This document shows positions 11,134-23,355 of a stretch of 64,000 bases of DNA, piece by piece (the stretch's first letter is position 1; the number at the start of each line of letters is the position of its first letter). The notes below the pieces were generated by a model. That model had not been told where the DNA came from, searched no databases, and worked only from the letters and a program-made list of their open reading frames with translations. The DNA is taken from positions 40,285,958 through 40,349,957 of the forward strand of contig NC_089722.1 of assembly GCF_035083965.1 (NCBI RefSeq), read 5' to 3'. The stretch is from Branchiostoma lanceolatum. Its lineage: Eukaryota; Chordata; Leptocardii; Amphioxiformes; Branchiostomatidae. The position numbers were made by a program, and so were the translations under genes.

Positions 11134-12773
11134 CTACTGTTTGGAAAAGTGTTCCACATGGTTAGCGGTTGTCATGATCTTCTTGAAAATGTTGTTTGCA
11201 ATTTTTATGACGATTACGACAATTAGGAAGCATCCTGTGACTTTGAGGGCGATAAGATACGGAGACGGCTGGCTGTCTGGAGTCCTGCCGCTGTGTGACG
11301 ACACGTCACTTCCTGGAGGAGCATAGTAGTTTATTAAATGACAGGTAAAGGTATATTTAATTAAAGAAATCTGAAGCAATGTTTTGTGTCACATATAGTA
11401 TTTTAATGGCTTATCTGTCTATCACTATAATACTTCATCTTGCATCTTCCAACTTAAACGTAATTCCTACACAAAGAAAATTTGGGCAAGTCCAATTTGT
11501 TAGTGTTGGAAATTACAATTCAACTTAGATCCAGAATGACTGCTATGGCCACATATGAACTTTTAAGTGAATAATATATGAAACTAATGATATTAATAAT
11601 TGTCAAATGGGTAGTCTAACTGTCCTTCTCACATGCATGTTCCGTCTGTTTCTACGTACTTGCAATTAGCCTTCGGACATGAACTTGCAAATGAACTTTC
11701 TAGTATTAAAGGGAAAATACTTGCCGCCTCTGCAGCAGGGCCCAGTGTACCCCGGTGTACACCTACAGCGTTTGCCAGACACGTTGCCTCCGTTGTAGCA
11801 GATTCTGTTGCAGGCCCGACTCTCGACGCTCGAACCGCTACAGCCACTGCCTCCACACTGGAGGGAGGTAGCAACGGATCTAGTGGACAAAAGTAGATGC
11901 ATAAACACAACGGTTTTGATTCATATGAAGCATGTGTTTTTATTTCAATTGCAATATTATTGCAATTTAAACGAAGTTAGAAGCATGAATGAATGACATT
12001 TATCAACAAACATCAAGAGACTGAGGACGACGCATGGCGCTTTTTCGATAGCTAGTAGTGCATTTCCCGCCAATGACACCGAGACACCACTACAGTTATG
12101 TTTTTTCTATAAGTTTGCGGGGCTTTAACGTGAGATTTTACGAGAAATTCAGGCTTGATGCTCTGGCATCCCCCATACACGTGGCCGACATTTTTCACTA
12201 CAACCCGTACACATACGAATAACCGCGTAAAAACAAAACCAAAAGGTAACATCCCTGACACGTTGCCCCAAAACTACCCATGTACACGTCGTATGACATC
12301 ATCACAATGGACCTTTGAAAATTAGTATTACTGGGGTGTTTGTTGAAGTAAGAGTGTTATATTTGGATATTTGTAAACTGCCATGACCACAAAAACCTAC
12401 CGCTCCAAACACATATCAACAAACTTTAGACGTAAATCTAATACAAAATATTAACTGGCGGTATCATACACGGAGTTAATGAACACAAAATGTGAAAGGG
12501 GCCGGGGGTAATAAAAAAGTCAGGAATCCTCCCGAAGGGATACATCTAGGTTGTCCTCGTTTACACTAAGGTACGTGTAAGATATGCCTACCTTGTTCTG
12601 ACCTTAGTACCTGAAGCACCACAAGATGTGGAGCAGCTAGACCAGCTTCCCCACCGGCCCCACCGGCAATGGACGACGGTACAACTTCCCTGGCGCGGGC
12701 GAAGCCATACGGTCGACCCGTCGGACCACAGCATCAGCCCCAACAGCAGAACTAGGACGGACCTGGACAGCAT
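11134..12773 (-). CDS. T2: short TSP1/EGF-like single-pass membrane protein
   Basis: Exons 12592-12773, 11725-11879 and 11134-11312 encode 171 residues. The ATG at 12773 opens a Leu-rich signal peptide (about 1-20). The TSP1 module (WGRWGSWSSCSTSCG, from about residue 31) is split by intron 1 after KVRTR. Exon 2 completes it and adds an EGF-like module (CNRICYNGG ... GYTGPCC). Exon 3 joins in phase and encodes a Ser/Pro-rich stalk, a transmembrane segment (about residues 130-150, VTGCFLIVVIVI) and a 20-residue basic tail ending FSKQ. The second intron has a GC donor (GCG|GCAAGT). The poly-Arg of T1 and T3 is replaced by WLRPRQGSC. It is the compact member of the tandem family, probably type I at the cell surface; function unknown. 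Confidence 0.75.
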
Positions 12774-14728
12774 GGTAGCCTTCCGTTTGATAGTGTAATT
12801 CTATATCTCAGAAGAGTGGTCAGTTTTCTGATAAAAAGTACGCAGAATAACCAGACTAGTATTTACCAGAAAAACGTACGTTAGAGAAGGGTATTCGTGT
12901 ATGAACACCAGGACGACGACTTCCTGTCAAAAATGAAACCTGATTAGGTTTAATTTGTCCCTCCCAGGACTTGTGTCAATATCACCTGCTACTTTTGATT
13001 TGTATATTTACTGCTTCACAGTTTGATTTTGCAGTTTACAATGATGTATCCCCATAAAGGCTCAACTTCAACTGTATTGTTTTGTTAGAAAGCCTTTCGC
13101 CTTGACGATGAACCAGAACTTGTCTCCTGACATGGTGTGACCAAGCTTTGCTGCGGTTAGCGTAGCGGTACCCAATGTCGTCTTGCAAGGATCTATCAAA
13201 CACTGAGTTTTCCTATAAAAGACATCTGTGTTATGTACGACACAGGCACGACGGAATGCCACACGTTTGCAGTCGTACGTCGATCGTGCGTGGAATGTGA
13301 CCGATGTCATCAATCCAGATGTTTTGCCCCGACAAATACCGCCCCACGAGACCGCCAGATCGTCGCTCTTCGTAGATAGCGCCCATGCTCCACGCACGCG
13401 CAGTACCCCACGGAGCAAAAGTCTGACGCGGCAGAATATTTGTCGTCACACCGGGTCCTAGAGTAGAAAATGGCGCAAAAAACAAACCTAAGGGGAGGGA
13501 CCAGCTAATAGAGTTGCGCAGCAGAGTACACTGTGCATACCCTTTAGTATTTTGCTTACTTATTTTTGAAATAATTTTTTTCCTGGGCAAATGTTGGTCG
13601 GAATTGTCCAGTTTTCTGCTAACAGGAGGACAGAATAATGTGAATTTTTGAAATTTGGCCAAAATAGGTGATTTTTGTCATGTTTTGATCTCTGATTGAC
13701 CTCTGAACCCTTCTCTTATGGTTGGACTGATATATTAGGATGGGGGGTGGGGGGTGGTGGGGTGAAATCCTGGTCTCATCTGAAACTTCTGTCTTTAGAA
13801 TGCTGGAGTTGAACTTCTGCTTTTTTTACCTTAAGCAACCTGACAAATTCAGCTTTGCAGGGGTGGTAAAGATTTGAGGTTTGAAATGTAGATACATGTG
13901 TTTTAAAGTGATTGTTTTTCATGGCTTAACCAAGTGTGACATATGAAAGTCCATTTGGAGATCCCTCCCCCTAAGCTTCCGCTTGGAGATGATATACTGC
14001 AATAAATGGCGGGATCGCAAGATGGGGTTAATAACGGGAGGGTTAACATGGTCCTGTATGCACAGGAGGACTAAGGTCAAAGGTAAACATGGCCCCCCGA
14101 TAACAGAGCCATGGCTCAGTAAAACATCTAAAAGGCACTTGTTCAACATTTGTTGCTGACGGTTTGCTGAATAGACAGGTTTGTTGTTTAAACAAACGTT
14201 TAAACAAATACCATTCGAAACTGATATGCTGTGACCATGATCAATTACTCGACTCAAATATCCTCTCAAGGATAGTATGACATCGCTCAAAAAAAAGGGA
14301 CGGGGCGGCTAGGTTTGATACGGGTGGCATTTATTGTCAATTAGCAAAGCCATAACCATATAAAGATACATTCCGTGTACCTTGGCTATGTACATAAACA
14401 AACGCACTCACACTATGTATCATAATTGTAACAGCGCAAGCGTATGCTGTAGACGAAGCATTTTTAATATGTTAAAATCTGAATATAAGAACACATCACT
14501 GACATAACTTTGGATTGATAATGCCAAGCTAGCCAACAATCTAAGAGAGCCATTTTCTATCAAAGTGAACAAAAATAGCGTCATGCGCACCAAGCACATG
14601 GTCTGTCAGTCATAAACACGAACGTAGAACATTGGCTGCCTCAGTTTCCAGGTATGCTAACGTTAATCAAGATCCATAATGCTGACTTAGCCCTATAGCC
14701 ACTCAATTCGGGCGCCGCCGATAGCGGT
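12774..14728. other. T1-T2 intergenic region
   Basis: It contains a G-rich run near 13738-13762 and several medium ORFs on the minus strand (13068-13662, 13919-14290) with no recognisable domain. I see no supported gene. Promoter sequence for T2 and the 3' UTR of T1 must lie here. Confidence 0.4.
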
Positions 14729-17682
14729 TTAAACCATGCCGCTGCTACTGGTTGCAAAGACAGCCATATCTTCGGCAGGAGCAACACGGCTCTTGCGTTT
14801 CCCACGCATCTTGACAGTGAAGAGGGCGATCAAACCAACGATGACCACGCCTGTGCCCACGATGACTCCCAAGGGCAAGGCGATGTGAGAGAGAGCCACA
14901 TTCTGATCTGGATCTATGGAGAGATTTACCATTTTGAGTTATCTTGTTGGAAATGCATCACTGAATAGTGTATTAGGCATGGCAAAGTATGTTTTTTAAA
15001 TATTTTTTTCTGAATGACATTTAATAACAGGACATAAAGACGACATACTCAAATTGTAGGCTTATGTTAGTGTCGTCTTCGAAACAAAGGATATAACAAA
15101 ATACAATCAAAGAGATACAGTCAAATAAATACTGAAAGCAAAGCCATTACTAATAAAGTAATAGAAAATATAACGTAGGTAAGCGAAATATGTAAATCAT
15201 AAACAGGTAAATTTATCATTCCAAGTAGAAAACCGATGTGAAAGAAGGGAGATACATGTATATGTTAAAAGTTATGTCTTCAATGGGAGGTTCAGACAGA
15301 AAGATAAAGGATAGTGCGCATGCATATGTCTAGATAAGAGTAAGTGGATAGAACAATAATGATCAGTAGTTTATCTACTGACACAACCCCTCACGCAACT
15401 TGCACTTACAGACCTAATGCGCTATCCCATGATAAAGTTTGCTTATAAACGACAATTACAAACAAGATTAATAATGTGTTTTCGTTACAGATACGTCTCA
15501 GTCAACGTTTATCGTCTTAACACTGACAAAATATCATCCGACAAGTATGTATCTTGCAGTATGAAACCAATGCTTACCTTCACGGGAATTGTGGCATGCG
15601 GCATGTTCACAGGGGCAGTAGAAACTGCCGAGCGTGTTGACGCAGGGATGACCGGGATCACAACCTCCGTTGTCGACGCTGCACTCATCTATGTCTGCAT
15701 AGGTGCATTAAAATTATTCGACATTATCTTACACCTGTACTGAACACGTGCAAACTTCACTATTGTGTGACTGTTTGTATGTTGTGTGTGCGGATAGCCA
15801 GGCTATAGGTGTAATAATGAGTTCATGGTGTACATTTGAAGTAACGTCGTGTGCTTACTAACCCTCACAGTTCTGAGAGTCCGTCAGACGGTAGCCAGCC
15901 CTACAGGAACAGGAGAAACTCCCTTCAGTGTTGCTGCAAATTTGGTTACATCCGCCGTTGTCGCTGCTGCACTCGTCGATGTCTGTCAATATGTTTTTGA
16001 AAGTTAAACACCGTTCATGATATAAACATATTGTACATAAGATAGAATTACATTTCTTACAGATACATCGTATTGAATAGCCTAGCTAGCTAGGCATTAC
16101 GCTAGGGGGTAATAGTAAACTCATCATTATAATGGCCATGCCTATTCATCTTAATATTCATTGATGGAAAACAATGTTCTTCTGACAACTGCTATTGGGG
16201 TAATTGTACCTGGCTGACGCCTCAGCTGCCTTTCTCTAGGCCTGAATTGATTCTACTTCTCCCTGTCGCATGCACATGGTGGCGTTGCGACAAGGATGTG
16301 GTTCCAAGCGTGCCTGAATCTAATTATTCCCCTCGTCTCTGTTATTGACGGGTGTGTATATTAATCGTTCACTGACTATTGGACTGCCTGTTTAGATATA
16401 AGCCTCGGGCTAGCCTGCTAAACTTGCTTTCCTTGACCATGAAGCCTCCTGTACCTTCACAGGACACGAAGTCATTCGGGCGATACCCAGGGTAGCATGA
16501 GCACTGGAAACTCCCCACAGTGTTGGTACAGGTATGACTACAGCCGCCGTTGTTGCTGTCGCACTCATCGATATCTGTAAATATGAACGTTGGATTATTC
16601 GTCTTCAATATGACCAAGCCGCTCAGACTAGTTATGCAAGTTATGCCACCGAAGTAACAACTGTTTGAAGCAATTAATTCTAAACATATAACTAAACATA
16701 AGTGTATGCAAATTTGTTTAGGGTGCAGAACGCCTGTTGAACTTTTGCAATTTCAAAAATTGTAACGCAGCATTTATTTACAATACACGGTGGTGACACA
16801 CGCAAATTTCCATGTTATTTGTAAGGGAAGTTGCCCCACTTCGAAAAGTATGAATGGGTATCCTCCTATGGATTTTAGGTGCCACTTACCTGCACAGAAC
16901 CTTGAGGCCACCAGTTGAAAGCCAGGCTTGCAGGAACAATAGTAGCCCCCGTCCGTGTTAGTGCAGCTGTGTTCACAGCCGCCGTTGTCGCTGTTGCAAT
17001 CGTTGATATCTGTACAGACGATTTTTTTCGAAGCTATCCATCATTGTTTTCAACTCTGCTATATGAAATGTTGAAAACACAACCTACATGTATATTACAA
17101 AACAATCAAGACTATATAGTTACCGCTCTGGCAGCAGGAGCCGGTGTATCCTTCGGCGCACACACACGAACCGACGTACCGGTTGTACTGGCCACCGTTG
17201 TAGCAGATCCTGTTACAGGCCTGGGTATCCTTATTCGATCCGCTACAACTACGTCCTCCGCACTGGGCGTTGATATCAACATCTCTGATGAGTAAACACA
17301 GGACCATAGTTACAACGACATTCACGTATACTGATTATTTTCAGATGATCTCGAATTTCATATCATATGTCAATAGAAGACGTATATATCACCCTTTACT
17401 TTATAGTATTTTCAACCTAAATGAATGTCGAACAAGACCTGATAGATGGAGCAACGGGTGGTAAATCTAACAACAAAAGTCTTATTGATAAACCTACCTT
17501 GTTCTATACTGAGTGCCAGAAGACCCGCATGACGCACTGCAGGCAGACCAGTGAGACCACCGGCCCCACTGACAATCAACTACGTCACATCGCCTGCGCC
17601 GACGGCGGCGCCATGACTGAGACCCGTCAGGCCACAGGAGCAGCACAACCAGCAGCACAATTAGAAAGGTCTTGCGCAGCAT
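14729..17682 (-). CDS. T1: TSP1 / EGF / 4x cbEGF type I membrane protein
   Basis: Exons 17498-17682, 17124-17284, 16890-17009, 16455-16574, 15863-15982, 15578-15694 and 14729-14913 give 335 residues with every junction in phase. The signal peptide (1-23) is followed by W and seven Arg (25-31), then a TSP1 module ([15 protein letters not shown], with WxxW C-mannosylation-type motifs) split between exons 1 and 2. An EGF-like module (to ~115) with a CC pair at its end follows. Four EGF exons (~116-274) start DINDC, DIDEC, DIDEC, DIDEC and carry N-T-x-G-S/G-F/Y cores, typical of calcium-binding EGF. The last exon has a transmembrane helix (~281-308), the basic stop KMRGKRKSR and a short tail ending SSSGMV. 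It is probably an extracellular adhesion or recognition protein at the plasma membrane. A 5' noncoding exon with donor at 18649 is possible. T2 and T3 are tandem paralogues on the same strand. Confidence 0.85.
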
Positions 17683-17689
17683 TGCAACT

Positions 17690-19690
17690 TTCTTTTGAGT
17701 TACGCTGTGAAAATATTTCTGCATGTTACAAAGTGTATAACGCTTTCTCTCATGGCACAAGCGTTATGCTACAGTCCCACTTGCACCGGTACCCGTCGGC
17801 GGAGATGTAGTCCCGGCCGGGCCCCGGAGCCACAAATCTGTCCCGGTGGACTGCAAGGTACGGGGGGGGGGTGCAGCTCCCGGTGCTCGCACGGAAGAGT
17901 GGCCGGGGAGTTTGCGGGAACAAAACGTATATATATGGCCTCCGTCGGTCAGTATTGACCATGACAAAACGTACGATGTAAAATACTACAAAACACACAA
18001 TAAGTAAAGAAAATAGTCAGGAGCATAAAGTGTGTTTAGTTCTTGACATATAATTCTATTTTGTTCGTTCCCGCAAACAGCCAGACAGGGCCCAGGTTTG
18101 GAAATGTGATCCTAACATAACTTGGGGCTTTTACCACGGAAGACGATAGTCAATGAACTTCAACAATAAACCCCAATGAATTGTTGTTTAGTTTTGTTGC
18201 CTTATCAACGGCTGCACCCAGTTTCAGTCACACAAAGAAAAGAGGAACTTCAAAGTACTGGGGAATCCCCGGCCTAACAAAAGGTATGTTTCAACTCTTC
18301 ATCTGCGGCGGGCAGGTGGAATAGGCCGTTTAAATGCAAATAACAACTTGCTAGACAAAAACTGAGGCGCGGTATATGATGTAATAGGACGAACGGTACC
18401 GTATGTTGTATACATCTCACCAATGAATCATAAGGACAAAACAGGATAACTAAGAAGGATACTCTTTGTCAACAGACGATGTCGCACTAAGACGAGCACT
18501 GGCACTTAACAGAAACAAAGCAAGAAAGCGCACATAGAATCCACGCACAACCTGTTAAACTAAATTGTGTGAATAAATTGTACCCGAAACATGTTTTATA
18601 TTCAGAACAAGAATTTTATACTTAAAAAAAACTATCGCATAAACTTACCGTCAGCTAAGTGGATTCGAACAACCCGACGATGGCGACAGCGAGTCGAGAA
18701 TGTCCGTGAAGTCACGCTATAACTTTTCCTGTCAGTATCACGTGATTTAGCTGGCGGTCGAGTTGATTTGTTGTCTTTACCCTCCCCTGACCAATCGACA
18801 ACGATGGACGAATATCACCCTCCCCCTGACCAATGGTAACAATAAGTAGCTATTCCAAAAAAGCCGATCATGTTACATCTTAACATGGCCTCCAGGCAGG
18901 CGAATTCCTTAAACAGGGATCCATTACTACAAGGGCAGGTCTTTTAAACAGCGTTTTCTATGGCAGACTATGCCATGTAAGTGGCACTTTAAGCTACCGC
19001 GTGAACATCTGGACATAGAATACAGTGACATCAGATTTTCAGATCGCCGGTGAATGTCCATTTTTAATGATAAATTACTATCCTCGAGCTTGAAAATCAA
19101 ATATTTTCAAGGCCGACGGGACTGAAAGGCATAAGCCGACATTGAGAAATCTTGTAAGTACGGCCTACATGTAGATAACCGTCCGTATGACGGTTGTCGT
19201 TTCTCATGAAAGATGACAAAAATGATACGGCAAGACGAGACACGGATTGACTATGGGTTGGTTTCAAAGGGGTTCAACATATGAGGGACCGACTAAACAT
19301 GGAAAGAAAATATATGTCAGATCAGTCGCCAACTCCAAAGTACTTCCGGCTAAGATTTAGTGAAACAAGTACTAGTAAGATCCACAGAATTAAGTAGAAT
19401 ACTTTCACATCGGTCATGTATACCAACAATGTTCGGTAGACATTATTACTTTGTCCTCTTTAATACAGCGCTGTGAGCAACATAAGTTATAATACATGTA
19501 AATAGTGGCAAAAATGTTACGTGTTGGACACGTAAATATTTCTCCTATCCTCTTAGCCTCTGACAAAAACTATCTCGTGAAATAGAATAGTTCTCTAATA
19601 AACATTGGCGATTACACTTATCTTAGAAAGTTAAAAGAAGATAATGATTTTACTTCAGATATCTTCAGTGTCCCATCAAGAGATCTAGAA
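17690..19690. other. Upstream of T1 and downstream of the 395-residue gene
   Basis: On the minus strand a good donor (GCTGACG|GTAAGT, exon edge at 18649) could end a 5' noncoding T1 exon joining an acceptor near 17715, upstream of the ATG. This is inferred from signals only. I see no other gene. Confidence 0.3.
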
Positions 19691-19696
19691 AAAATG

Positions 19697-20884
19697 CTAA
19701 TTTGTTGTATCAAGTAACTCTACGGGGTCAATGATGTCAAAGCCCCCCTCCTCAGATTCCTTGGGGCCTTCTTTCCTCCCAGTCGCATGTTCCTGTAGGG
19801 TGGGCCCGAGATACCCCAAAACCCGCATCCTGGCCTCGTCACACGCCTGGCATAGCGGCTCGAAACCACCCTCACACAACTTTCTTAAACCCTCTCCTAT
19901 TCCTTTAAGCGTCATCTTCTTGCCATCAGAGTTTGGTAAATTTTCTATCTCTTCGATGGTCTCGTACAGTTTGCTCATCCCAGAGACGACCACTTGAAGA
20001 CACTCGTTCATCTTCTTGATGGCGCTGTCCAGAACGACCGTGGCGAGCGTCAGCTCGTTCACGATGTGCTCCGACTTCTCCTTGAGCGCCTCGCTCTCCC
20101 TCGCGACCGACAGCCCGGCCGGTATCAGCACGGGAGACAGAACGCCGGTCACCAACCCACCGGTTAGACCGAAACCTAGACCCTTTATTCCTCCCACTAT
20201 CTTCCCCACCGATGACTCGTACCCGTCCGCGCCGGCCAAGGCCCCCGCTGCCCCCCATGCTAGAGTCCCGATGCCAGGTATGGCTCCCCATGCTAAAGTC
20301 CGACTCATTTCCGCAGTAGCCTGACTTTTTTCAGCCACCTTTCTCGACCCTTCCTTCGCAAACCCCGAAGTCGACGCTATGCAAGACCGGCGCTGTTCTA
20401 ACTCATTTATCTTGTACAAAAGGTCTTTGCTTCTGTTTACTATTGCTGCAACACATTCCTTGTCTGGTACATCATCTTCGACCGAAGTTTGCCTGATCTC
20501 GTCGATGCTGTGTCTCGCAAACGCACTTATCCTCTTCAAGAAGTCTTTGACTATTCCTTCGACCTTGCGATACTGGTCGACAAGGAGCTGGACGTGTGCC
20601 CTCGCCTCACTGACTTCTTTTCCCTCCCCTGTAAGTGACGTCAGCAGGTTCTCTAGCCGTGTGCAGATGAGCGTTACCAGTGACAGGTCATGGACCAGCT
20701 TTGGGAGCTGCTGGAGACTTTCTTCAACCTTCTTAAGGGTCGCATCGTCTTTATCAAGATTTCCTTTGTCTACACTTTCTGTTGATGAGGTTTCTTTTCT
20801 TACGACGTCTTTGGAAACGTCTTCATCCAAACGTCTTCTCTCGTCTTTAGAAGCGAATTCATGAGTGTCTCTGTTATCTGCCAT
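19697..20884 (-). CDS. 395-residue helical protein with central hydrophobic Gly/Ala segment, family unknown
   Basis: A single uninterrupted frame runs from an ATG preceded by a clear 3' splice site (TCTCATCCAG|GTGATACAAAATG), so a noncoding 5' exon probably exists. Residues 1-50 are highly charged. Residues 50-195 look helical with coiled-coil-like spacing. Residues 197-260 are rich in Gly, Ala, Val and Leu (AWGAIPGIGTLAWGAAGALA, later GLTGGLVTGVLSPVLIPAG) and could form a membrane-inserting hairpin. Residues 260-330 are helical again. The tail is acidic with GFDIIDP, which fits an [FWY]xx[LIV] LIR-like pattern (weak evidence). There is no signal peptide. The layout of helices, hydrophobic hairpin, helices resembles apolipoprotein-L-like and alpha-helical pore-forming proteins, but I see no diagnostic motif, so function is open. 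That a gene exists is well supported by length, start context and protein-like composition. Confidence 0.72.
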   Translation of the reverse strand: MADNRDTHEFASKDERRRLDEDVSKDVVRKETSSTESVDKGNLDKDDATLKKVEESLQQLPKLVHDLSLVTLICTRLENLLTSLTGEGKEVSEARAHVQLLVDQYRKVEGIVKDFLKRISAFARHSIDEIRQTSVEDDVPDKECVAAIVNRSKDLLYKINELEQRRSCIASTSGFAKEGSRKVAEKSQATAEMSRTLAWGAIPGIGTLAWGAAGALAGADGYESSVGKIVGGIKGLGFGLTGGLVTGVLSPVLIPAGLSVARESEALKEKSEHIVNELTLATVVLDSAIKKMNECLQVVVSGMSKLYETIEEIENLPNSDGKKMTLKGIGEGLRKLCEGGFEPLCQACDEARMRVLGYLGPTLQEHATGRKEGPKESEEGGFDIIDPVELLDTTN

Positions 20885-20899
20885 TTTGTATCACCTGGA

Positions 20900-22520
20900 T
20901 GAGAGAAAAACGAAAAAATATTTTAAATTGATTGAGAAACTTCAATTGTATTACAAACTAAACAAATCTATAAAGTCTATCTTAAGCTCACACTTGCCAT
21001 GCCACATGCGCCTCATGCGAAACAAGAACGAACTACACTATGGTAGAACTTATTTTTGGAAAACAATTAGAGCAGCCAAGTGTATATGCCGTCGCACAAG
21101 GACGATTTTCCTGATGAGTTTGACGCAACAGTGGATAATTTGATATGGATATATTCTACGATATCATTTTTTTCAGAATGCAGAGACACTTCCATCTGCA
21201 CGATGTGGACCAAAGCCGTACGAACAATAGTTATGCCTGTGCTTTTACGGAAATTGCCGTTGTAACCTCCACATCAGGCCACGGTAGCAGTTCGAATGCT
21301 GCTCTAATTTTCTTTCAAGAATTCATTTCTTAGTTAGGAACTACAGCTGTCTAATTGTTGCTGTGTTCTCAGCATTTCAAGAGGTCGACACAACAAAAGA
21401 GCGATCAGAAAACAATACGTGGTCAGAAAAACACGGTAGCATCCCCCCCCCCCCCATGAGTCTGTTTTAAGGCTATTGCCGCCGCCCGCCGACAACAATT
21501 GAAATCGATCGCTTACTCACAAAGCACGAAAGGGTCTGAAGTCCATGAAACATACAGTCACAATGCTATACCCTCAGGAGAGATCTAAGGCACACCGTAA
21601 CATGCCCTGCACGTACAATCCAGAAGATCAATTAAAAGCCAGAACGCCCCTTGCTTCATACCCAAACCCGGAAGTGCAGGGTAGTCACGTTGCAGACCAT
21701 TACGTCAACGTCAAACATGTACATCGTACATGTACGTTACTTCAACATGTCGTGCTATAGAAACAGTAAAACATGGAAATGCTTACCAGGACGAAACAGC
21801 TGATCCAAAGCCTGTCATAAGATGGTCACGATGCTGTAAGACACTGCAGTGTCCCTCCGTTTGCGAGAAGACAGCTTGCTTTGAAATGGAACACGGCTCC
21901 CACGCACTCGCCAGCACGAAATAGCAGCAGGTCACGTGACGCTCTTTAGTGTACATGCCTCATCATATGATGAAGCAAGCGATGACGTCATTAACGCCCG
22001 CATGTATGCGACGTTACGCCCTCCTTAATCGAACCTTGGTCGGGCGCCAGAAGTGGACTACAGCAGTGGCGGGGAGTAAATGGAACTATTAATCATGGCA
22101 ATCAAAGATAAAGCCATCTCATCTGTATTCCAGTGTTGACGTGCAATGAAGATATGTTGAAGTAAAAAATCATATATTCAATGAAAAACTTGGAAATGCA
22201 TGCTTGAAAAATTATGATAGGTTATTCATATTAACTTTAAAGTTAATGAATGCGGCCTTTAATTACATGATGTCAAATGTTTACAAATATTTTGTGTGAC
22301 ACTTCGTTGGGGACAGTTACCCTACTTCATTTGAGGGTGAACCTTTTTGGTAGCCTCTCGCTACATGTATGACTCTGAAATGCATATATGACCCAGTTCC
22401 CTAAAATAGCCATAGTTACCCTAAACTCTTGCCCCCAGGTCGAATTTCCAACATCAATATCACTATCCAATCCCTTCTACATAAAAAGGAGTATAGAAGG
22501 GATGCTTGAAATCGGCAATA
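20900..22520. other. Intergenic, upstream of the 395-residue gene
   Basis: It presumably holds the promoter and first noncoding exon of the gene at 19697-20884. A poly-C run lies near 21444. No supported coding region was found. Confidence 0.35.
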
Positions 22521-22531
22521 ATGTGTAGGAC

Positions 22532-22830
22532 TTAAATTCGAAAATGGTGCAACAAACATGTAACAAAGAAGAATTTCTTAAGAAATCAATCTTGCTCCGA
22601 GGTCGCAAGATATCAGTACCAAATCTTTTTTATGACGAGTGTAGAAAGCATGCTAAAAATTTGCAATTATGTGTAAGACTCAAATTCGAAAATGGTGCAA
22701 CAAAGAAGAATTTCTTAAGAAATCAATCTTGCTCCGAGGTCGCAAGATATCAGTACCAAATCTTTTTTATGACGAGTGTAGAAAGCATGCTAAAAATCTG
22801 CAATTATGTGTAAGAGTGAGATTCGTAAAT
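22532..22830. repeat. Two-copy tandem repeat, ~148-bp period
   Basis: AAATTCGAAAATGGTGCAAC occurs at 22534 and 22682, and the following ~110 bp are near-identical (CTTGCTCCGAGGTCGCAAGA ... GCATGCTAAAAAT). The first copy has an extra ~11 bp. A decayed start of a third copy (GTAAGAGTGAGATTCGTAAA) follows at about 22811. Confidence 0.85.
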
Positions 22831-23355
22831 AGTGAAACATGAAACGAACTTTGAACTGCAACTACACAAGGAAATCACTACTCACCCTTGAACCTTTGAT
22901 TGAACCTCTATATCTTTATTTGGCAAGCTTTGATAGAAACGTGGTACAGACACATCTTAACGCACCGCTCCCTCCTCAACCAGCATCTTAGACCTATTCT
23001 TAAGACTACGATTATTGCAGAGAGACCATCTTAAAAACTCTTCCAGAACGTTCAACAATGCTACACTGAAGTCATGTATGGAGTATATACAGATCTTAGA
23101 TATAGGTAATATTTCATACTCTAGTTGGCAATACTTTGGTAGACATCAGTCAATGGATAAACAATAGGAGGTAAGTAAGGAACATTTTCTGATGTATATT
23201 AAAAATCATTCCATGACAACATGGTAAGATCTTCTTTCACATTTCAGTTATCTGCAACTGTTTCCATCATGGTCTCTTTCATCTGCTTCTTTGTGGCACA
23301 GATTCTGTGGAAATTTTTCCAACACATTCCATTCCATTCCTCCTACTTAATTAAA

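Noticed and set aside
13068..13662. Two overlapping minus-strand ORFs of 116 and 143 residues
   Set aside because: Each is open, but no family, signal peptide or splice context supports them. A faint receptor-like look (IWIDDIGH) was not convincing.
13919..14290. 123-residue minus-strand ORF
   Set aside because: No domain and no splice context; it lies in repeat-like intergenic DNA downstream of T1.
20379..20864. 161-residue plus-strand ORF, Ser-rich
   Set aside because: Antisense shadow of the 395-residue gene; the Ser runs come from reversed Asp/Glu/Arg codons.
22532..22830. CRISPR-like array
   Set aside because: Only two long direct copies with no spacers, in a eukaryotic sequence; it is a plain tandem duplication.
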